Positions 1-10,737 of a stretch of 60,000 nucleotides of DNA are shown here, in pieces; the stretch's first letter is position 1, and every line of letters begins with the position of its first letter. Made by a program: the position numbers and the translations under genes. The notes beneath the pieces are model-generated. The model saw nothing but the letters and a program-made list of their open reading frames with translations. It made no database searches and was not told the origin of the DNA. The stretch is from contig OU612072.1 in the NCBI GenBank assembly GCA_914767715.1, positions 15,254,001 to 15,314,000 of the forward strand, given 5' to 3'. This DNA comes from Membranipora membranacea. Lineage: Eukaryota; Bryozoa; Gymnolaemata; Cheilostomatida; Membraniporidae.

Positions 1-20
1 TCGTACTCTGCTACTGCCAT
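1..20 (-). CDS. Family B micro-ORF, N-terminal codons only (cut by window edge)
   Basis: The first 20 bases are the start of a family B reading frame on the minus strand (ATG at 20-18, reading MAVAEYD). The rest lies outside the window. The acceptor-like sequence upstream of the ATG matches the complete copies at 15.1, 21.3 and 43.5 kb. Confidence 0.5.
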
Positions 21-514
21 CTTACTACAAGATACCTGCAACAGAGAAAATAGTGATAGTAGTTTACAATGCATTATGAGTATCAATTCAGACACTGGTC
101 AAATGTGTCACCTGAATAATATCCATCTCATCATATAATTTACCAATTACCTACCTATAACCTACAAAGATTACAAAATTAAAATGAATTAAAATTTTCT
201 GATTTCTGATTAAGTTTTTGAATTATTAAGGTCCATTATTTGACACAAATTTCACTAAAAGTTTGTGAATCCCCCCTCCCCCTTCAGATCTAGAGTGCAT
301 AACTCTAGGCCTATGTCACTGTGCTGAAAATTTTTTGGAGATTGATCCAAGTCATTAGAAGGAAGTCATTGCGGTCCAAGTGAACAATGATTGGTATGGG
401 ACATTGGGGGTTCCCACAACAAGTCCGACTTTACTGGTGTTAAATTACTCAGCTGTATAAAAAGTTTAAATCCTGTCGCTAAGATGAAAAGCTGACAGTA
501 GGAGATCTCCTGAC

Positions 515-670
515 TACTAGGCTCAATTGACGCCCCAAGTGTGCTCCGACCTGCCTGCAAACTGAGAGCAGCTTGGCGCCGAAAATGGCGGCCGCGCCCT
601 TAAGACACCTGTATTTCTCAGTCTTCGGTCAGAGACAAAAACTTGCGATTTTTTGTTAACCCCATGGGAA
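515..670 (+). repeat. SINE body, tRNA-like head deleted
   Basis: The segment has the non-tRNA body of the SINE that is complete at 15.75, 21.96, 44.18 and 51.76 kb (core TGCTCCGACCTGCCTGC, then GGCGCCGAAAATGGCGGC). The tRNA-like head is missing: the flank joins at GGAGATCTCCTGACTACTAGG, so about 75 bp were deleted. Confidence 0.7.
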
Positions 671-952
671 AATCATTGAGTAATGATTTCATGGTTGAAA
701 AGATATATCAGATATACGATAAAAAAGAATCCGATACCATTGATATTGACCAAGACAGAGGCAAATAAATACAAATCAGGCTATGTAATTCTATAGTGTT
801 TCAGAAGGTAATCAGTATCAGCATTGCTTGTTGTTGGTGGTACTTGAAAATGATATCAGGGCACAATCAATAAAATCAGCATAATGATTTAATGAGTTAG
901 GTGAGGTACACAAGGTCACCCTGAGTAATGAGTTTGTACTATCTATTCTCAG

Positions 953-1063
953 GCTAGACTGGGAATTCCTGTGAGCAAGCGCAGCTTTAATAACACATAC
1001 GTATTTTGCGTGTGGAATAGGTGTCACAAAGTAGGATATACTCGTCCTATGATGTATGACTAA
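953..1063 (+). CDS. Family D terminal coding exon, copy 1
   Basis: This is a 36-codon plus-strand frame opening straight after a 3' splice-site-like TATTCTCAG and closing at TAA. It starts ARLGIPVSKRSF and ends in YD-stop. The same frame, length and stop occur at 16274, 22164, 36684, 44733 and 52226, with a deleted version at 11127. Changes between copies are single substitutions such as V/M, N/D and H/D, and no stops appear. There is no ATG, so it should be the last exon of a spliced gene, with the upstream exon not identified. Two cysteines (CxxxxC spacing) sit in the C-terminal half. No family is recognised. The long minus-strand frame across this region is an antisense shadow. Confidence 0.45.
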   Translation, partial: ARLGIPVSKRSFNNTYVFCVWNRCHKVGYTRPMMYD

Positions 1064-1397
1064 ATCTGAGGAACTCCTCAGACTTTTGCAGAGATAGATA
1101 GAGGATATGCTATATGATTGATGAGTACATTATTATTGAATCTAAATACATTGAAAAATGTATTTTACTGATCTGATTTACAATTTACTTAGTTTTCATA
1201 TTACTGATAGCTCACTGGATAATCATTATTACGAGTATTTTGTAATCAAATAAAAATAGTACCAAGAGGCAACATATATAGCTGCATATCATCAAATCTG
1301 AATGACCCAGTCCAGAATTTTGTGGAAACCTAGTATTGTTTTGTTTGTTGAGGACTATTTTGAATGTAGTGAATGAGTGAATGAGACGATGTGAACG

Positions 1398-1578
1398 TCA
1401 GTTTGGAGGAAAGGTGCTAACAGAAACCGTACATTGAGCAAGAGATGCCTGCAAGTGACCAGGAGCGTTGGAAAGGGCTTTATCAAACAGCCGTGATTGA
1501 TTAAAATTGTGCACAGAAACTTTTTTCCGATTGTCTGGCTCTGGCCTGGCAGTTGTGGTGAATAAACACAAAGTAACC
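1398..1578 (-). CDS. Family H terminal coding exon, copy 1
   Basis: On the minus strand a strong acceptor (pyrimidine-rich, ending CCCTTATCTTGCAG) at 1579 opens a 59-codon frame that ends in TGA at 1398. The peptide is polar and Ser/Thr-rich, with a TTTARPEPDNRK segment near its start and an STFPPN end. Copies at 27.5 and 37.1 kb keep the acceptor and this frame. A second minus-strand frame (ending in SLHSK) is also open in copies 1 and 3, so the frame choice is uncertain. No family is recognised. Confidence 0.35.
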
Positions 1579-1669
1579 CTGCAAGATAAGGGGCAACACA
1601 AACACACACGAGCATTGCATAAATTGCTTTCTCACCTTCTTTGCTGTGATTGAAGCAGTTATCTGTCAA

Positions 1670-2780
1670 ACTGTCAGTTCCATGTGTTTATCCTCTACAT
1701 CTCTTGAGCCTTAAACATATCAGCAAAAAACCTGAGTTAGCTAGCATTTGCTAGCATTTAAGTGTTGAGATTCAGCGATGACGGTTTTGTTGGATTTGCC
1801 ATTACTTCCCTCCCCGTTCCACCATCCTCTAACCGTTGGTGTAGGTTTGTGATTTACAGACTTCGGTAATACGGTTCTATATTCATTCAGCAAGAGCACT
1901 CATTTTGGATATTGTGATTAAATAAAATGAGCAGAAACTTACCCAGGTCTTATTAACAATAATATTCTAGAATCAAATCAGTCCAATGTTTTCTGGAAAA
2001 TAGAAGATTTTGGAAACGGTTCACATCTGTTTGTTGCCTCTCTCATCGGTTGTAAAATTTTAAATATAATTGATCCAGACTTCTATTCAAGTATACAAGG
2101 GAGACAACTTACAAAATTCGAGCCCAACTATGATATAGCATTCGGGAACCCCACTTTCAAGTTTAATGTGGTGCTAGTTATTTCTTTTGTCGGATCACTA
2201 TTGGGAAAGAGGCTTGTGTTTGCATTGTGTTTTAGGTTTTCATATATGTTAATCCGTTTATTGCTATCCACAATTCGTCATCTTTAATGATTTTCAAGCT
2301 GTGACAAGAACAAAACATAAGCCCTTAAGTAGGGTAATAAAAAATGATAACAATTATATCCATACCACTCAATATACACTTACACTTAGAGCACCCGTTT
2401 TATTGATTAACTTCACCCAGAGAGCGCTGGTTTTATTGATTAATCGATCAAGGAATTTTTTTTATTGATTGGGATGAGAGGGTTTAATCAATGATCCATG
2501 AAAGAAAGTGCTGACTTGTGATTTTATTTACAGTTTATCCTTGTTGGTTGAAAATATGACCTAAATAGGATAGATGCAGACGCACCTCCTCTGTAGGGTA
2601 AACCAGTAGGCGCGCTCTACAAAAAAATGATTGCAGATGCAAATAAAAAGGCCACGTCAAAGTAGAAGTAGTAAAAGAACCTGGTAGCACCTTCAAAACA
2701 ATTCAGTAAAGCATGGCACAGTATTTTGTGTTAATTATAGATTCAGAATAGTGAATTTTGAAAATTAAAAATATAATATA
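1670..2780. other. Spacer of the duplicated H-B' interval
   Basis: This AT-rich stretch carries no gene I can support. It is duplicated at about 27.8-29.3 kb (for example the GCTAGCATTTGCTAG and ATTGGGATGAGAGGG segments) with indels, and only part of it recurs at 36.8-37.1 kb. Confidence 0.6.
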
Positions 2781-2879
2781 TACGCTTGTAGATAACATAG
2801 TGTGAGTCTGATGTGAAGATAGTAAGTCTTGACAAACTTGACAGGCCATATGATGCTGCTGCTGCTGCCATTGCGTTGT

Positions 2880-3053
2880 TTAGAATTCCAAACTGTAGTG
2901 TTTGTTGTGGAATGGATCATTCACAGTTTGGATTGGTATCATCGTAGTTCCGTATTCTGAGTTTTGAGGATCATAGACTGGTTGTAAGGCCACAGTCACA
3001 CCATATATGCTAATGAGATATTCTATATAGTAATCATATATTGGGACAGCCAT
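2880..3053 (-). CDS. Family B' micro-gene, 57 aa, copy 1
   Basis: A minus-strand frame from ATG (3053) to TAA (2880) encodes 57 residues with no signal peptide or membrane segment. The pattern is MAVPIYDYY, then YLISI, then PVYDPQN, then PIQTVNDPFHN, then EF-stop. It is clearly related to family B: same start (MAV), YD near residue 6, YDP near residue 28 and IQT..DP.H near residues 42-50, with nearly the same length. An acceptor (CTTTTTTTCAG) lies about 16-18 nt upstream of the ATG. This copy has lost two bases between acceptor and ATG without touching the frame, which supports that ATG as the true start. It faces gene E1 head-to-head, ATGs 130 bp apart. Function unknown. Confidence 0.5.
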   Translation of the reverse strand: MAVPIYDYYIEYLISIYGVTVALQPVYDPQNSEYGTTMIPIQTVNDPFHNKHYSLEF

Positions 3054-3183
3054 AATATTACAGATATGGCTGAAAAAAAGAATTCAGATTAGTAAATATG
3101 CATTAAATTACATTTATACAATGATGTAACACCAACAAATTACTTCATTTCAGTAAGGGATAGCCTTTTCTCAAAGGCCCCAT

Positions 3184-3595
3184 ATGGTCTTCTCCTATCT
3201 GTCAAACTCTCGTAACAAACATTATAAAGCAACTGCAACTTTTATCGTTACCATGAATATCACATGTAATGATTCTGAACAAACTATGAAGCATAGGCTT
3301 CAACTGACGGTAAGAGGGGGTATAGATTGTTGTCACACCCAAAAGCCATTCAACCAACCAGAGGTTTCCTGGTCTCATATCTCCATAATAACAGGCATCG
3401 GTCTTCTCCAATAATGCATACGGTCTCTCCTTTGGGTAAACATATGTTTGACGTGAGAAGCTTAAAAAAACCAACTGCCTTTCACAGATTGGTAGGCAAG
3501 ATCCCAGAAGCTACCAGGGCTATATGAAACTTAAAGACTTCACGGGGCACTGACAGCCAAATGAGTATACAGTGGATAGTTTTTCAAGCGACTAG
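3184..3595 (+). CDS. Family E micro-gene, two exons, 54 aa, copy 1
   Basis: Exon 1 is 3184-3309 (42 codons, ATG to a GACG|GTAAGA donor, phase 0). Exon 2 is 3557-3595 (after GCACTGACAG; 12 codons plus TAG). Exon 1 starts MVFSYLSNSRNK and contains an alternating hydrophobic stretch (ATATFIVTMNIT) that looks like a beta strand. Exon 2 reads PNEYTVDSFSSD. The copy at 29.7 kb keeps both exons, the donor and the stop. At 38.8 kb exon 2 survives alone, still open, with synonymous and conservative changes. An acceptor (CTTCATTTCAG) lies 30 nt upstream of the ATG, with an in-frame TAA between them, so the ATG is the start. No family is recognised; the exon 2 acceptor has a weak pyrimidine tract. Confidence 0.4.
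3375..3443 (-). CDS. Possible 22-aa micro-ORF antisense to the E intron
   Basis: On the minus strand an acceptor-like poly-T-AAG is followed after 17 nt by an ATG opening a 22-codon frame (MFTQRRDRMHYW...). Copies at 11.7, 29.9 and 38.7 kb keep ATG, length and stop. A longer overlapping frame containing ALLEKTDAC is also open in all copies. Too short to call firmly. Confidence 0.15.
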   Translation of the reverse strand: MFTQRRDRMHYWRRPMPVIMEI

Positions 3596-3739
3596 ACTAG
3601 TAGCCTTTGTGGTTTATAAGAATGAGGGAGCCCGCTGTGGGTGATGGATTCACATGCAAACAGTAACCTTGCATCGAACTTGAGTAAATTGTTGTCTTAC
3701 CTTCTCAGATGTTTGGGATGGCTGAGATTATATGAGCTG

Positions 3740-4060
3740 CTATCCTGTATACCAAACTGTCATATAGATACTAATCACAACACTAAGTATAATGATAAGT
3801 TCAGATTTGGTCAAGCTTAGCTTTGGTCTTGTCCTTTTTGCCTTTTGCCTATACGTGAAAAGGGGAATGTCAGTTATGAGTGTTATCAGCTATAAGGTAT
3901 ATATAACAGTATATATCCATATCCTTACTCCTTGCTTGTAATACTACGTACTTGTCATTGCTTGTATTGTATTTAAAATTGAGATTGGATGAATGCAAGT
4001 CATGGCAGTGCCTGGGCTGACTCACAGGAATTCCCAGGAATTCACAAGAGTTTCTATTTT
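3740..4060 (-). CDS. Family C, two exons ending in a membrane segment, copy 1
   Basis: The minus-strand model has exon a 4060-3952 (donor GACAA|GTACGT, phase 2) and exon b 3848-3740 (acceptor TTTCACGTATAG, phase 2, TAG stop). Exon a contains CEFLGIPVSQPRHC; its LGIP(V/T) motif is shared with families D and G. Exon b is basic (QKAKRTRPK), then hydrophobic (ELIIILSVVISIYMTVWY), ending TG-stop. It would be a small protein with a C-terminal membrane helix and almost no cytoplasmic tail. No ATG is found for exon a, so the first exon is missing. Exon b copies occur at 18.6, 48.9 and 57.0 kb (a diverged subfamily) and 30.3 and 38.9 kb (with breaks). A donor-like GAGAAG|GTAAGA lies 39 nt past the stop in most copies. 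Function unknown. Confidence 0.4.
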
Positions 4061-4099
4061 CTATTGTCAGATGGCTCAAAAGTGTTCAAAATGTTCTTC

Positions 4100-5860
4100 T
4101 TGCAGAAAAAAATGAGTATATACTTTGTTTTAATCTTTTCTTAAATTTAAAGTCTTCAACTCCTTGTTTGCATATCCTAAATAACCTAATTGAAGTTTTC
4201 TGATCCTTAGCATGAGAAATATGGTGACCTATATAGAGAATGTAGGGCCAGTAGATGATGGGAGGAGGAGTTGTTGGTGAATTAAAAACTGTCTTGTAGT
4301 CAGGGAACTTTGCATGTTGGTTAAAACGATGGGTAAAATGGCAAGGTTTGTCTCATTCCAAAGACTACGAAATAGAGTTTGCCGCAATTAGAGCCAAGTT
4401 TCTATCCGTTGGTCGGAGTGGCCTGCGTAAGCTGAACCCGATGGTCAGTAGGCTGCAGAAGGGCACTGAGTGCAGTACCTCCAACCCTTAGAGTGTTAGA
4501 GATAAGGAAATCCAACCAACTGGGGTTGTATTAGGCTGAGCCCCAACAGCCCCCGCCCCTTGCTCTTGCCCCGCTCGACGACCCCCCACCCCCGCCTGGG
4601 CAGTGTTTTATATTAGTTGCTTGTCGGTTTAAGGGGTGCATAAATATGTAGGGAGGAATGATGCTGTATCACACATAGACATAGAATGCGTGCCTTTCTT
4701 ATGGGATCAGCCAATATTTAAATAACGCATGATTTTGCAACACAAATTAATTTTTTATCAAAACACATGTCCTCTCACTTTCTATATACCAGACGATCTA
4801 TCCAAAATAATACCCGGGCCATAGTTCAAGGAAAGGCAGGGGCGCTCTGCCTCCGCTAAAATTCTGAACAGAGTGGCCTAAAGATGTTATAATTGAATAT
4901 TCCACTTGCTATTTATATAATAAAAATGCTTTGGAGGCTAGGGACTCAGGAGGAGCTCACAATACCCAACCTGGTGTTACTTCATACCCTCAAAGATTTT
5001 TGCCTCCCCTACCATATTTTCTAAACTACGGTCCTGATACCTGAATGACTGGGCAAACCTACCAGGATATACCATGTAGCAAAGGTACTGCTGCTTTGGC
5101 CTTGACTGTGCTGTCGCATTGTTAAATCTACATTTATTCTGAGTATAGTATCAGCTTCCATCTTCGTGTATCCAAAGTTCTGTAAAGAATAGAGCATGGT
5201 ACTGTTAGATTAATTTGTGCGTGCTGAGTGTCGCCATTGTCAGCTAAATCACAGACACAGAGTATACCCCTACTCGGTGATATAATAATTATTAATTTGA
5301 TTTGAATGTACCATAAATAAATTAAATACGGAAATGTCTTCAGGCGTCATGCACAGCACAATATGCTCACAAATTTTGAAGATTGGATCACACATAGGTT
5401 TCTGAAAGTTCAATAAATGTTATGCGTATATGCCCATAACACCTTTGATAACAACACTCTAGTGTGACTCTGAGCTCCACAGACTTTTGCCCCTGCTCTC
5501 CAGCCACCGGGTCGGTCATGAAAAACACTCCTGTATGTAACGCTACACTGAGATTCTCAAAGAGATCAAATCTTAGACTATTTCAATGGTTTGATTGAGA
5601 CTGGGGTGTGATATCTCACCCATCATGTGACAGTCGGCTCGTTACCCCATGAGGTAGTCATTACATGCTCCCTGTAGTTAAAATCATTCAGACTCGGACA
5701 TGGTTTAACAGCAGGCTCTAAAAGGGGTATATATAAAAATATATCAAAGTATACTAATAAATTTACAATTCATTATCCGTAGTACAGCTTGTTTTCTAAA
5801 GCTCAGCTTACATTTGATTTAAAATGAACATACTTTATGAATTGTAGCAGCCCTATTGGC
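4100..5860. other. Low-copy non-coding interval
   Basis: I see no supportable gene. The interval has a locally GC-rich patch with short C runs near 4530-4600 and is otherwise AT-rich with frequent stops in all frames. It is not obviously duplicated elsewhere in the window. Confidence 0.5.
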
Positions 5861-5867
5861 TCCTTAA

Positions 5868-6333
5868 AGGGCAACCAGGGTTTTAAACAACTTCTCATTG
5901 ATGGCCATTGATTAATAGCAGATTGCACCTTCTGCATGGGGAAAAAGACAAAATATAATTCGGATGATTATTCAGCCAGAATTCTTGTGAAACATTTCTT
6001 TCATCAGGTACTCAAACTCAGCTAAAAGAGAATACCACCGCAGTTTCCTGTTCCTGTTATTATTTAGCCTGTGCTCTTTAATTATTACAACAAAGTCTTG
6101 GAACCTCCCCTAAACTGAAGTGTTACCCAGCTTAGAGTCAGCAACTACTTTGAGTTTTGAATCGCGTAATGCACAAAGCTGATGCTGCCCAGCACATTAT
6201 TTGCTACCCATTAATGCATTGCTGCGGAACCTATCATCCGAATTATATTTTGTCTTTTTCCCCATGCAGAAGTTGCAATCTGCTATTAATCAATGGCCAT
6301 CAATGAGAACTTGTTTGAAACCTTGGTTGCCCT
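5868..6333. mobile_element. TTAA-flanked MITE (piggyBac-like target), 466 bp
   Basis: The element has ~100-bp terminal inverted repeats beginning AGGGCAACC and ending GGTTGCCCT, and is flanked by TTAA on both sides (5864-5867 and 6334-6337). The inner arms carry matching ATATAATTCGGATGA / TCATCCGAATTATAT. It encodes no transposase. Related copies are at 38176-38538 (3' arm shortened) and 54444-~54647 (opposite orientation, one end lost). TTAA duplication is the hallmark of piggyBac-type transposition; assigning it to that superfamily is inference. Confidence 0.75.
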
Positions 6334-6339
6334 TTAAGG

Positions 6340-6950
6340 GAGTTATGCTCATGCTATTGACGGTTAGCCCTGAAATGTCTTATCTGATAAACTATCATAA
6401 ACATACTAAATATCAGGATAGTGGTACAAGGTTGGGGACAGCTACAGATTAGAAATTAGAGACACTTAGCTCTTGCCCCTATTCATCTCCAAAAGTTTAG
6501 TTTTAAACGCATATTGAAGTGAAAGCCACTCACAAGTTCCACATTATAGAATCGGTTTTCCGCAAAGTTTAAAATGGAATACTGCAAATTTGAGATAGAA
6601 CTAAGTTTAGGTTTCTTAAAATGAAATATAGCTCCTCAGCAAAATTTATGCCCACGTCGAATGTAGACACTTACCTCCTGTTCATGTGCCCTGTCCGATC
6701 TCATCCACATTTAGGCGCGAAGCCCACGTCGCATATCCAGAATGGAAGTTGCTGCCGCTAGTCACATCTGAGTTCAGGCTGATGGCCCATGTGCCTTTGG
6801 CTAATGCATAGCAGATACCGTTGACTGAAAGAAAGACGTGTAAGAGAGAATAGAGATTCAGATCGAAAATGTACGCATAACCAGGCAATCTGAGGGTGGG
6901 GGGGGGGGAGAGGGACCGTCATGGGGAGAATGGAAACTTGTCTTCCAAGT
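6340..6950. other. Non-coding interval with G run
   Basis: No gene is seen. A G10-11 run lies near 6898-6908. Confidence 0.5.
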
Positions 6951-6954
6951 GAAA

Positions 6955-7022
6955 CATAACAGCTGTGACAATGTAACAGCTGTTACAATGTGATAGTTGT
7001 GACAATGTGACAGTTGTGACCA
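6955..7022. repeat. Degenerate ~17-bp tandem repeat, four units
   Basis: Four units resemble ACAGCTGTGACAATGTA, with T/A and C/T changes between them. The CAGCTGTTACA units are nearly self-complementary. Confidence 0.7.
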
Positions 7023-8026
7023 TTGGTTTTATCAATTTCATTACATTTGGAGTACAACAAGCTCAAATTGAATGAAGCGATGTTATTTGTGTGCAGAATT
7101 CTATAATCATATCGTTTCAGAATACCTGAAAAGTTTTGTGACCTTAATGAGTCACAATGGGAAGTGGTATGACTACATCATAAGGCTTCCACAGGTTGTC
7201 TCCCTTTAAAATAGCCATGGATATATCGACCATTACTAATTGAAACTGTTCAGTTGCCGTGTCAGATAGATGGTGCAACAAATTTCAGACATTCCCAAAT
7301 TTAACCTCACCCTAAAAGATAGAACTTGGCAGTTTCTATCATGAAATATTTATTTTAAACGAAATTTGTAACTGGGACTGCAGTAAGTTCGTTGCTCCTC
7401 CTCATGTGTCAGGTGGTTCTGCAGTTATTGCTTTTTTAGAACTGATATGTAGCACCTCAAACCACTAGAAAGCATTTATACTGGGTTAGTTAATCCACCA
7501 TTCAGGTTCCTTTTACGTAGTCAGGGGCAAGGGATTACTCTCCAATTCATTTCACTCAATCAACCTGGTTTTATCCGATTCTGTAGCAAGGAAGAAAATA
7601 CACTATGTTCTTTTATCCATAAAACAGTTGTTGGCTTTTAAAGTTCCTCATGCAAAATTCTGACTCATTTTTGTCTCCCAGCACTTTTATAGTGGTTATT
7701 CAAGGCAAGACACATCATGTGAACATCTTTTGTTCACACTGTTACTATGGTTCTGTTCGTTTTGATAATAAAATTTCCATGACAAAATGTATGTCTACGT
7801 CATAGAAAATCGTAAGTTATCAAATTAGGTAAAGTAAAATTGGCATTTTCCCACGCTCAGTTAGCGCTCACACCCTTGAAATTTAAATAGTATCCGAGTT
7901 CTGCCGCTTAAATTTATTTCCCATCCTGTGGTCTCATATTTGGCAAGGTCATTTGATTCATATGTCACTATATCAACAGTTGGCAGAAAGTGAATCGGGA
8001 GAGGGATGTTACCGACGGCTGATTCT

Positions 8027-8311
8027 TCATAGCAGGCACCTCCTAATCTTTCGCCTTAGGCCTGGTTTGCTACTATTGGGAATGGCTATAGGTCTTGTCT
8101 CATTCAATAGGTTAAAAGAATAGGAGGGGTGGACATCAGTAGGTCTATTTGAAGAGTTTAGACAGTTAATAGACAGTTTTGAAAAAAATCTAAGATGTTG
8201 TGGAAGACCGTTGAAAACAATCGTAATAATTGTTGAGAAGCGCATAATAAGGGGGAGGAGAAGGCAATTAAAATCTATTAATTTGCTGAGTTCATTTATA
8301 TTGTATGTCAT
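8027..8311 (-). pseudogene. Family F ORF copy 1, frameshifted
   Basis: The minus-strand frame opens with MTYNINELSKL after an acceptor (TTATGTTGCAG) about 16 nt upstream. Compared with the 40.2 kb copy it has one extra T in the poly-T tract at about 8182. This pushes translation out of the F frame (which should end QNCLLTV) into the following 3' sequence, giving 94 codons instead of 50. The 7-T tract is unique here; the other three copies have 6 T. I treat the extended C-terminus as an artefact of that insertion. Confidence 0.4.
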
Positions 8312-8867
8312 TGTTGTTGGCAGTATTCTGCAACATAAAAAGCACTACTGATTACTGAGTCATAATGGAGAGTGATATTCCAAAATAACTACATCGTAAG
8401 TCTTGCATAAATGAGTTGTCTCCCTTTCATATTTGAATAGGTATATTGACCAATGATATTTAAATTCAGTTGTTCAGTTTCTGAGTCAGATCAAGAAGTG
8501 TTATCAGTGATGGGCAAAAGATGTTTCATACCTTGACCTCAAAATATTGAATCCGACTGCTTTTATATAGAGTATTTGTTAAAAAACCAAACATGAGGAA
8601 GCCTGAGGTTCACTTGTTGGTCAGTTTAAATGTTTCTCCGCAGAAATTGTTTTTGTAGAAGTCATATGAAGCGCCGTAAACCTCTCAAACGGAGGCACAT
8701 AGGTACTCAGCCCTGGGTTTTCAACCACAAACATTGGTTATATGTTTATAGCCCTATCCGTCATGTGACAATTCATAGAGCTCCTGGTAGGTGTTAGAAA
8801 GGATTCGAAGTCTTAGCCAGAGAAAAAAATTATTTCTTTTAAAATTATTTGAATTGAGTCTCTGCAG

Positions 8868-8978
8868 GTAATCAGTGACGTAGCACGATCTGTGAATGTC
8901 GTTGTGATGAGCCGAGGACTTAGAGATCTAGAGTCTCTAACTCCTTGGTTAGACCACATTCTAATTCGAGACTATTAA
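8868..8978 (+). CDS. Family K terminal coding exon, copy 1
   Basis: A 36-codon frame starts right after an acceptor (GAGTCTCTGCAG) and ends at TAA. It reads VISDVARSVNVVV, then ESLTPWLDHILI near the end. The 40.9 kb copy keeps frame and acceptor with a nearby stop. Family K' in R3 (19.9, 25.1 and 50.3 kb) uses the same acceptor and starts similarly (VIR.VP.SV). No known family. The upstream exon is not identified. Confidence 0.4.
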   Translation, partial: VISDVARSVNVVVMSRGLRDLESLTPWLDHILIRDY

Positions 8979-9369
8979 CATGTGTATCTCTGATTGTTAT
9001 TGTCGATTTAGTGTGAGTTCCTAACATCTTCCTGCCACTAATTAATAAAATTGACACCCAGTTGTCACACCTGATGGTATTCTTGCTATGTGAATTAATT
9101 CACTCTCTACTAATCAGAGATATACATGCAAAAGTATATTACAAGATCAGTGTGGGGTAGCAGGTCTGACTAATTTAATCTTATAGATCAGACATACTAA
9201 GCAGACAACGTATTCTCTAGTAGTGTTGTCAATTTAAAACATAACAAAACATAAAACTGTATATATACTTTTTTTCAAATCGAGTTCAACCTCACTTAAA
9301 TTCCGATGTTTTAATTCATATCCGACAGACTACACTTAGCTTTACTCTAGCAGTGGACTGAGAATAGCT

Positions 9370-9949
9370 ATGAGCGCAGACTCTAGAACTCCTTACGAAG
9401 GAATCAACTATCTAAACAAGAGGACAAACCTGCATAGACCTAATTTGAGTAAGTTATATCCGCCTTTGATAAAAATGTTAAACTATGAGAATAAAAACAT
9501 TTTTGATCCTTACTGGGGTCTTGGGAATTTGAACTTAATTTTATATTAAATTAAAACTAAATGTATTTACAGATTCAACATGAAATCACACTGGTTAAAT
9601 CCGCCTTCAATAAAAATTTAAAACTATGAATTTGAACAAGATATTGACCCTCACAGGCATCCTGAGAGGCTTGGAACTTTATTCAATATTATATAAATAT
9701 AACTAAATTTGTTTACAGATATATCATGTTATCACACCAGGGAGGGTCCCTCCCTCCCTGGTCACACAAGATTCATAAACTAGGTAGATTAGGAAATATT
9801 TTTTCATGCTCAAAGAGGGGACAACTCTAGTTATATTTTCCATCAGCAAAGGATACAGCCGAACTGGAGAATGTTACTGGGGATGGAACAGCTATGTACA
9901 TATTATAATATCTGAATCTTATGTCCAGCGTGAAATTATTCAGTTTTAG
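9370..9949 (+). pseudogene. Family A gene copy 1, exon 1 internally deleted and exon 2 truncated
   Basis: Exon 1 (9370-9448) starts MSADSRT like the intact copy at 41.4 kb and keeps the phase-1 GTAAGT donor. An in-frame deletion removes about 27 codons, including three cysteines, joining MSADSRTPY to EGINYLNK. Exon 2 has lost its 5' half: CCATCAG abuts CAAAGGATAC, so the remaining tail (GYSRTGECYWGW to IIQF-stop) no longer joins in the expected phase. It is probably non-functional. Confidence 0.55.
9736..9762. repeat. Perfect 11-bp stem hairpin in the A intron, copy 1
   Basis: ACCAGGGAGGG and CCCTCCCTGGT form a perfect stem with a 5-nt loop (TCCCT). The same hairpin is at 13326-13352 and 33786-33812 with identical stem and a different middle loop base. 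Confidence 0.75.
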
Positions 9950-10254
9950 TGCGACAATGCCAGCATATTTCAGCCTTTCTGTGCCTACAATCGAGAACAA
10001 ATCATCTCATTTAAAGCTTGTCCTGTTATAGACAGACAATCTGCCTTTCAAATCAATACCAGTTGCAGCCACTAGGCTTAAATCTGGGTAAAGATGATTA
10101 ACGATCAAAACGGGCAGGCATATTATTAGGATACCATCCACATAGAGTTGAATAATGTAATTTTAAATTATCACGAGGAGTGTTTATTTTCTTTGCTCTT
10201 ATAGTCGATTCGTTACTCATTTCTAAATAGTCAAATGTGCCCAACACAAATTAC

Positions 10255-10380
10255 ATGACATTTTTTATGAAGCTTTTTGAATGTAATCCCACTGACCTTA
10301 CAGATTGTTTGAACACGTTTAGCCTTTCAATGATCTTTATTGTTATACTACTATTAAGGGGATTTAAACTTAATCGATAA
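10255..10380 (+). pseudogene. Family I ORF copy 1, diverged
   Basis: The ORF opens MTFFMKLFECNPTDL exactly as the best copy at 42378. After codon 15 it diverges and it stops after 41 codons at TAA, losing the aligned C-terminal half and the GTGAGT donor (here GAGAGT). It is probably decayed. Confidence 0.35.
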
Positions 10381-10737
10381 AAGTGTCTTTCAGGCTAAAT
10401 TAAACTTCAGTATAATCATCAGTATTATGATATGTTTGCACTGGGAGAGTGCCTTTTCCTCTTTCTTTGACGAGTTCGGGTTTCTGTGTCTGTGAACAGG
10501 ATTCTGACTAATGGCGTATATAATAATTTTTGGTTTTATAGTTATTTGTGACTTTTTGTATTCCCAAAACAATGCGATTTAAAGACTAACAAGATCCTAG
10601 TTTGCTTTGATGTCTCACACATCTACCTGTTCAGTCAATGTATCACCCCTCAAAGTATGAATGCATGTTCTGGACTTTTCTTTTTTCTTTATCGTTACCA
10701 AAAAAATATATAATTGAGGAATGATGATGATGCCTAT

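Noticed and set aside
953-1027. Minus-strand frame through the D exon (HAKYVCVIKAALAHRNSQ), open in many copies
   Set aside because: It lacks a splice or start signal, its C-terminal ends differ between copies, and the plus-strand D frame has a constant acceptor, length and stop.
4071-4115. Short plus-strand Cys-rich exon (MAQKCSKCSSCRKK) after a good acceptor
   Set aside because: Only 14 codons, single copy, and overlapped by the better-supported minus-strand family C exon.
6201-6452. An 83-aa plus-strand ORF
   Set aside because: It lies mostly in the right inverted repeat of the TTAA MITE.
8027-8311. A 94-aa minus-strand protein ending KPGLRRKIRRCLL
   Set aside because: The length depends on one extra T in a homopolymer; the other copies end at QNCLLTV-stop.
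8667-8800. Plus-strand frame MKRRKPLKRRHIGTQ upstream of K1
   Set aside because: Open only in this copy; the others stop after eight codons.
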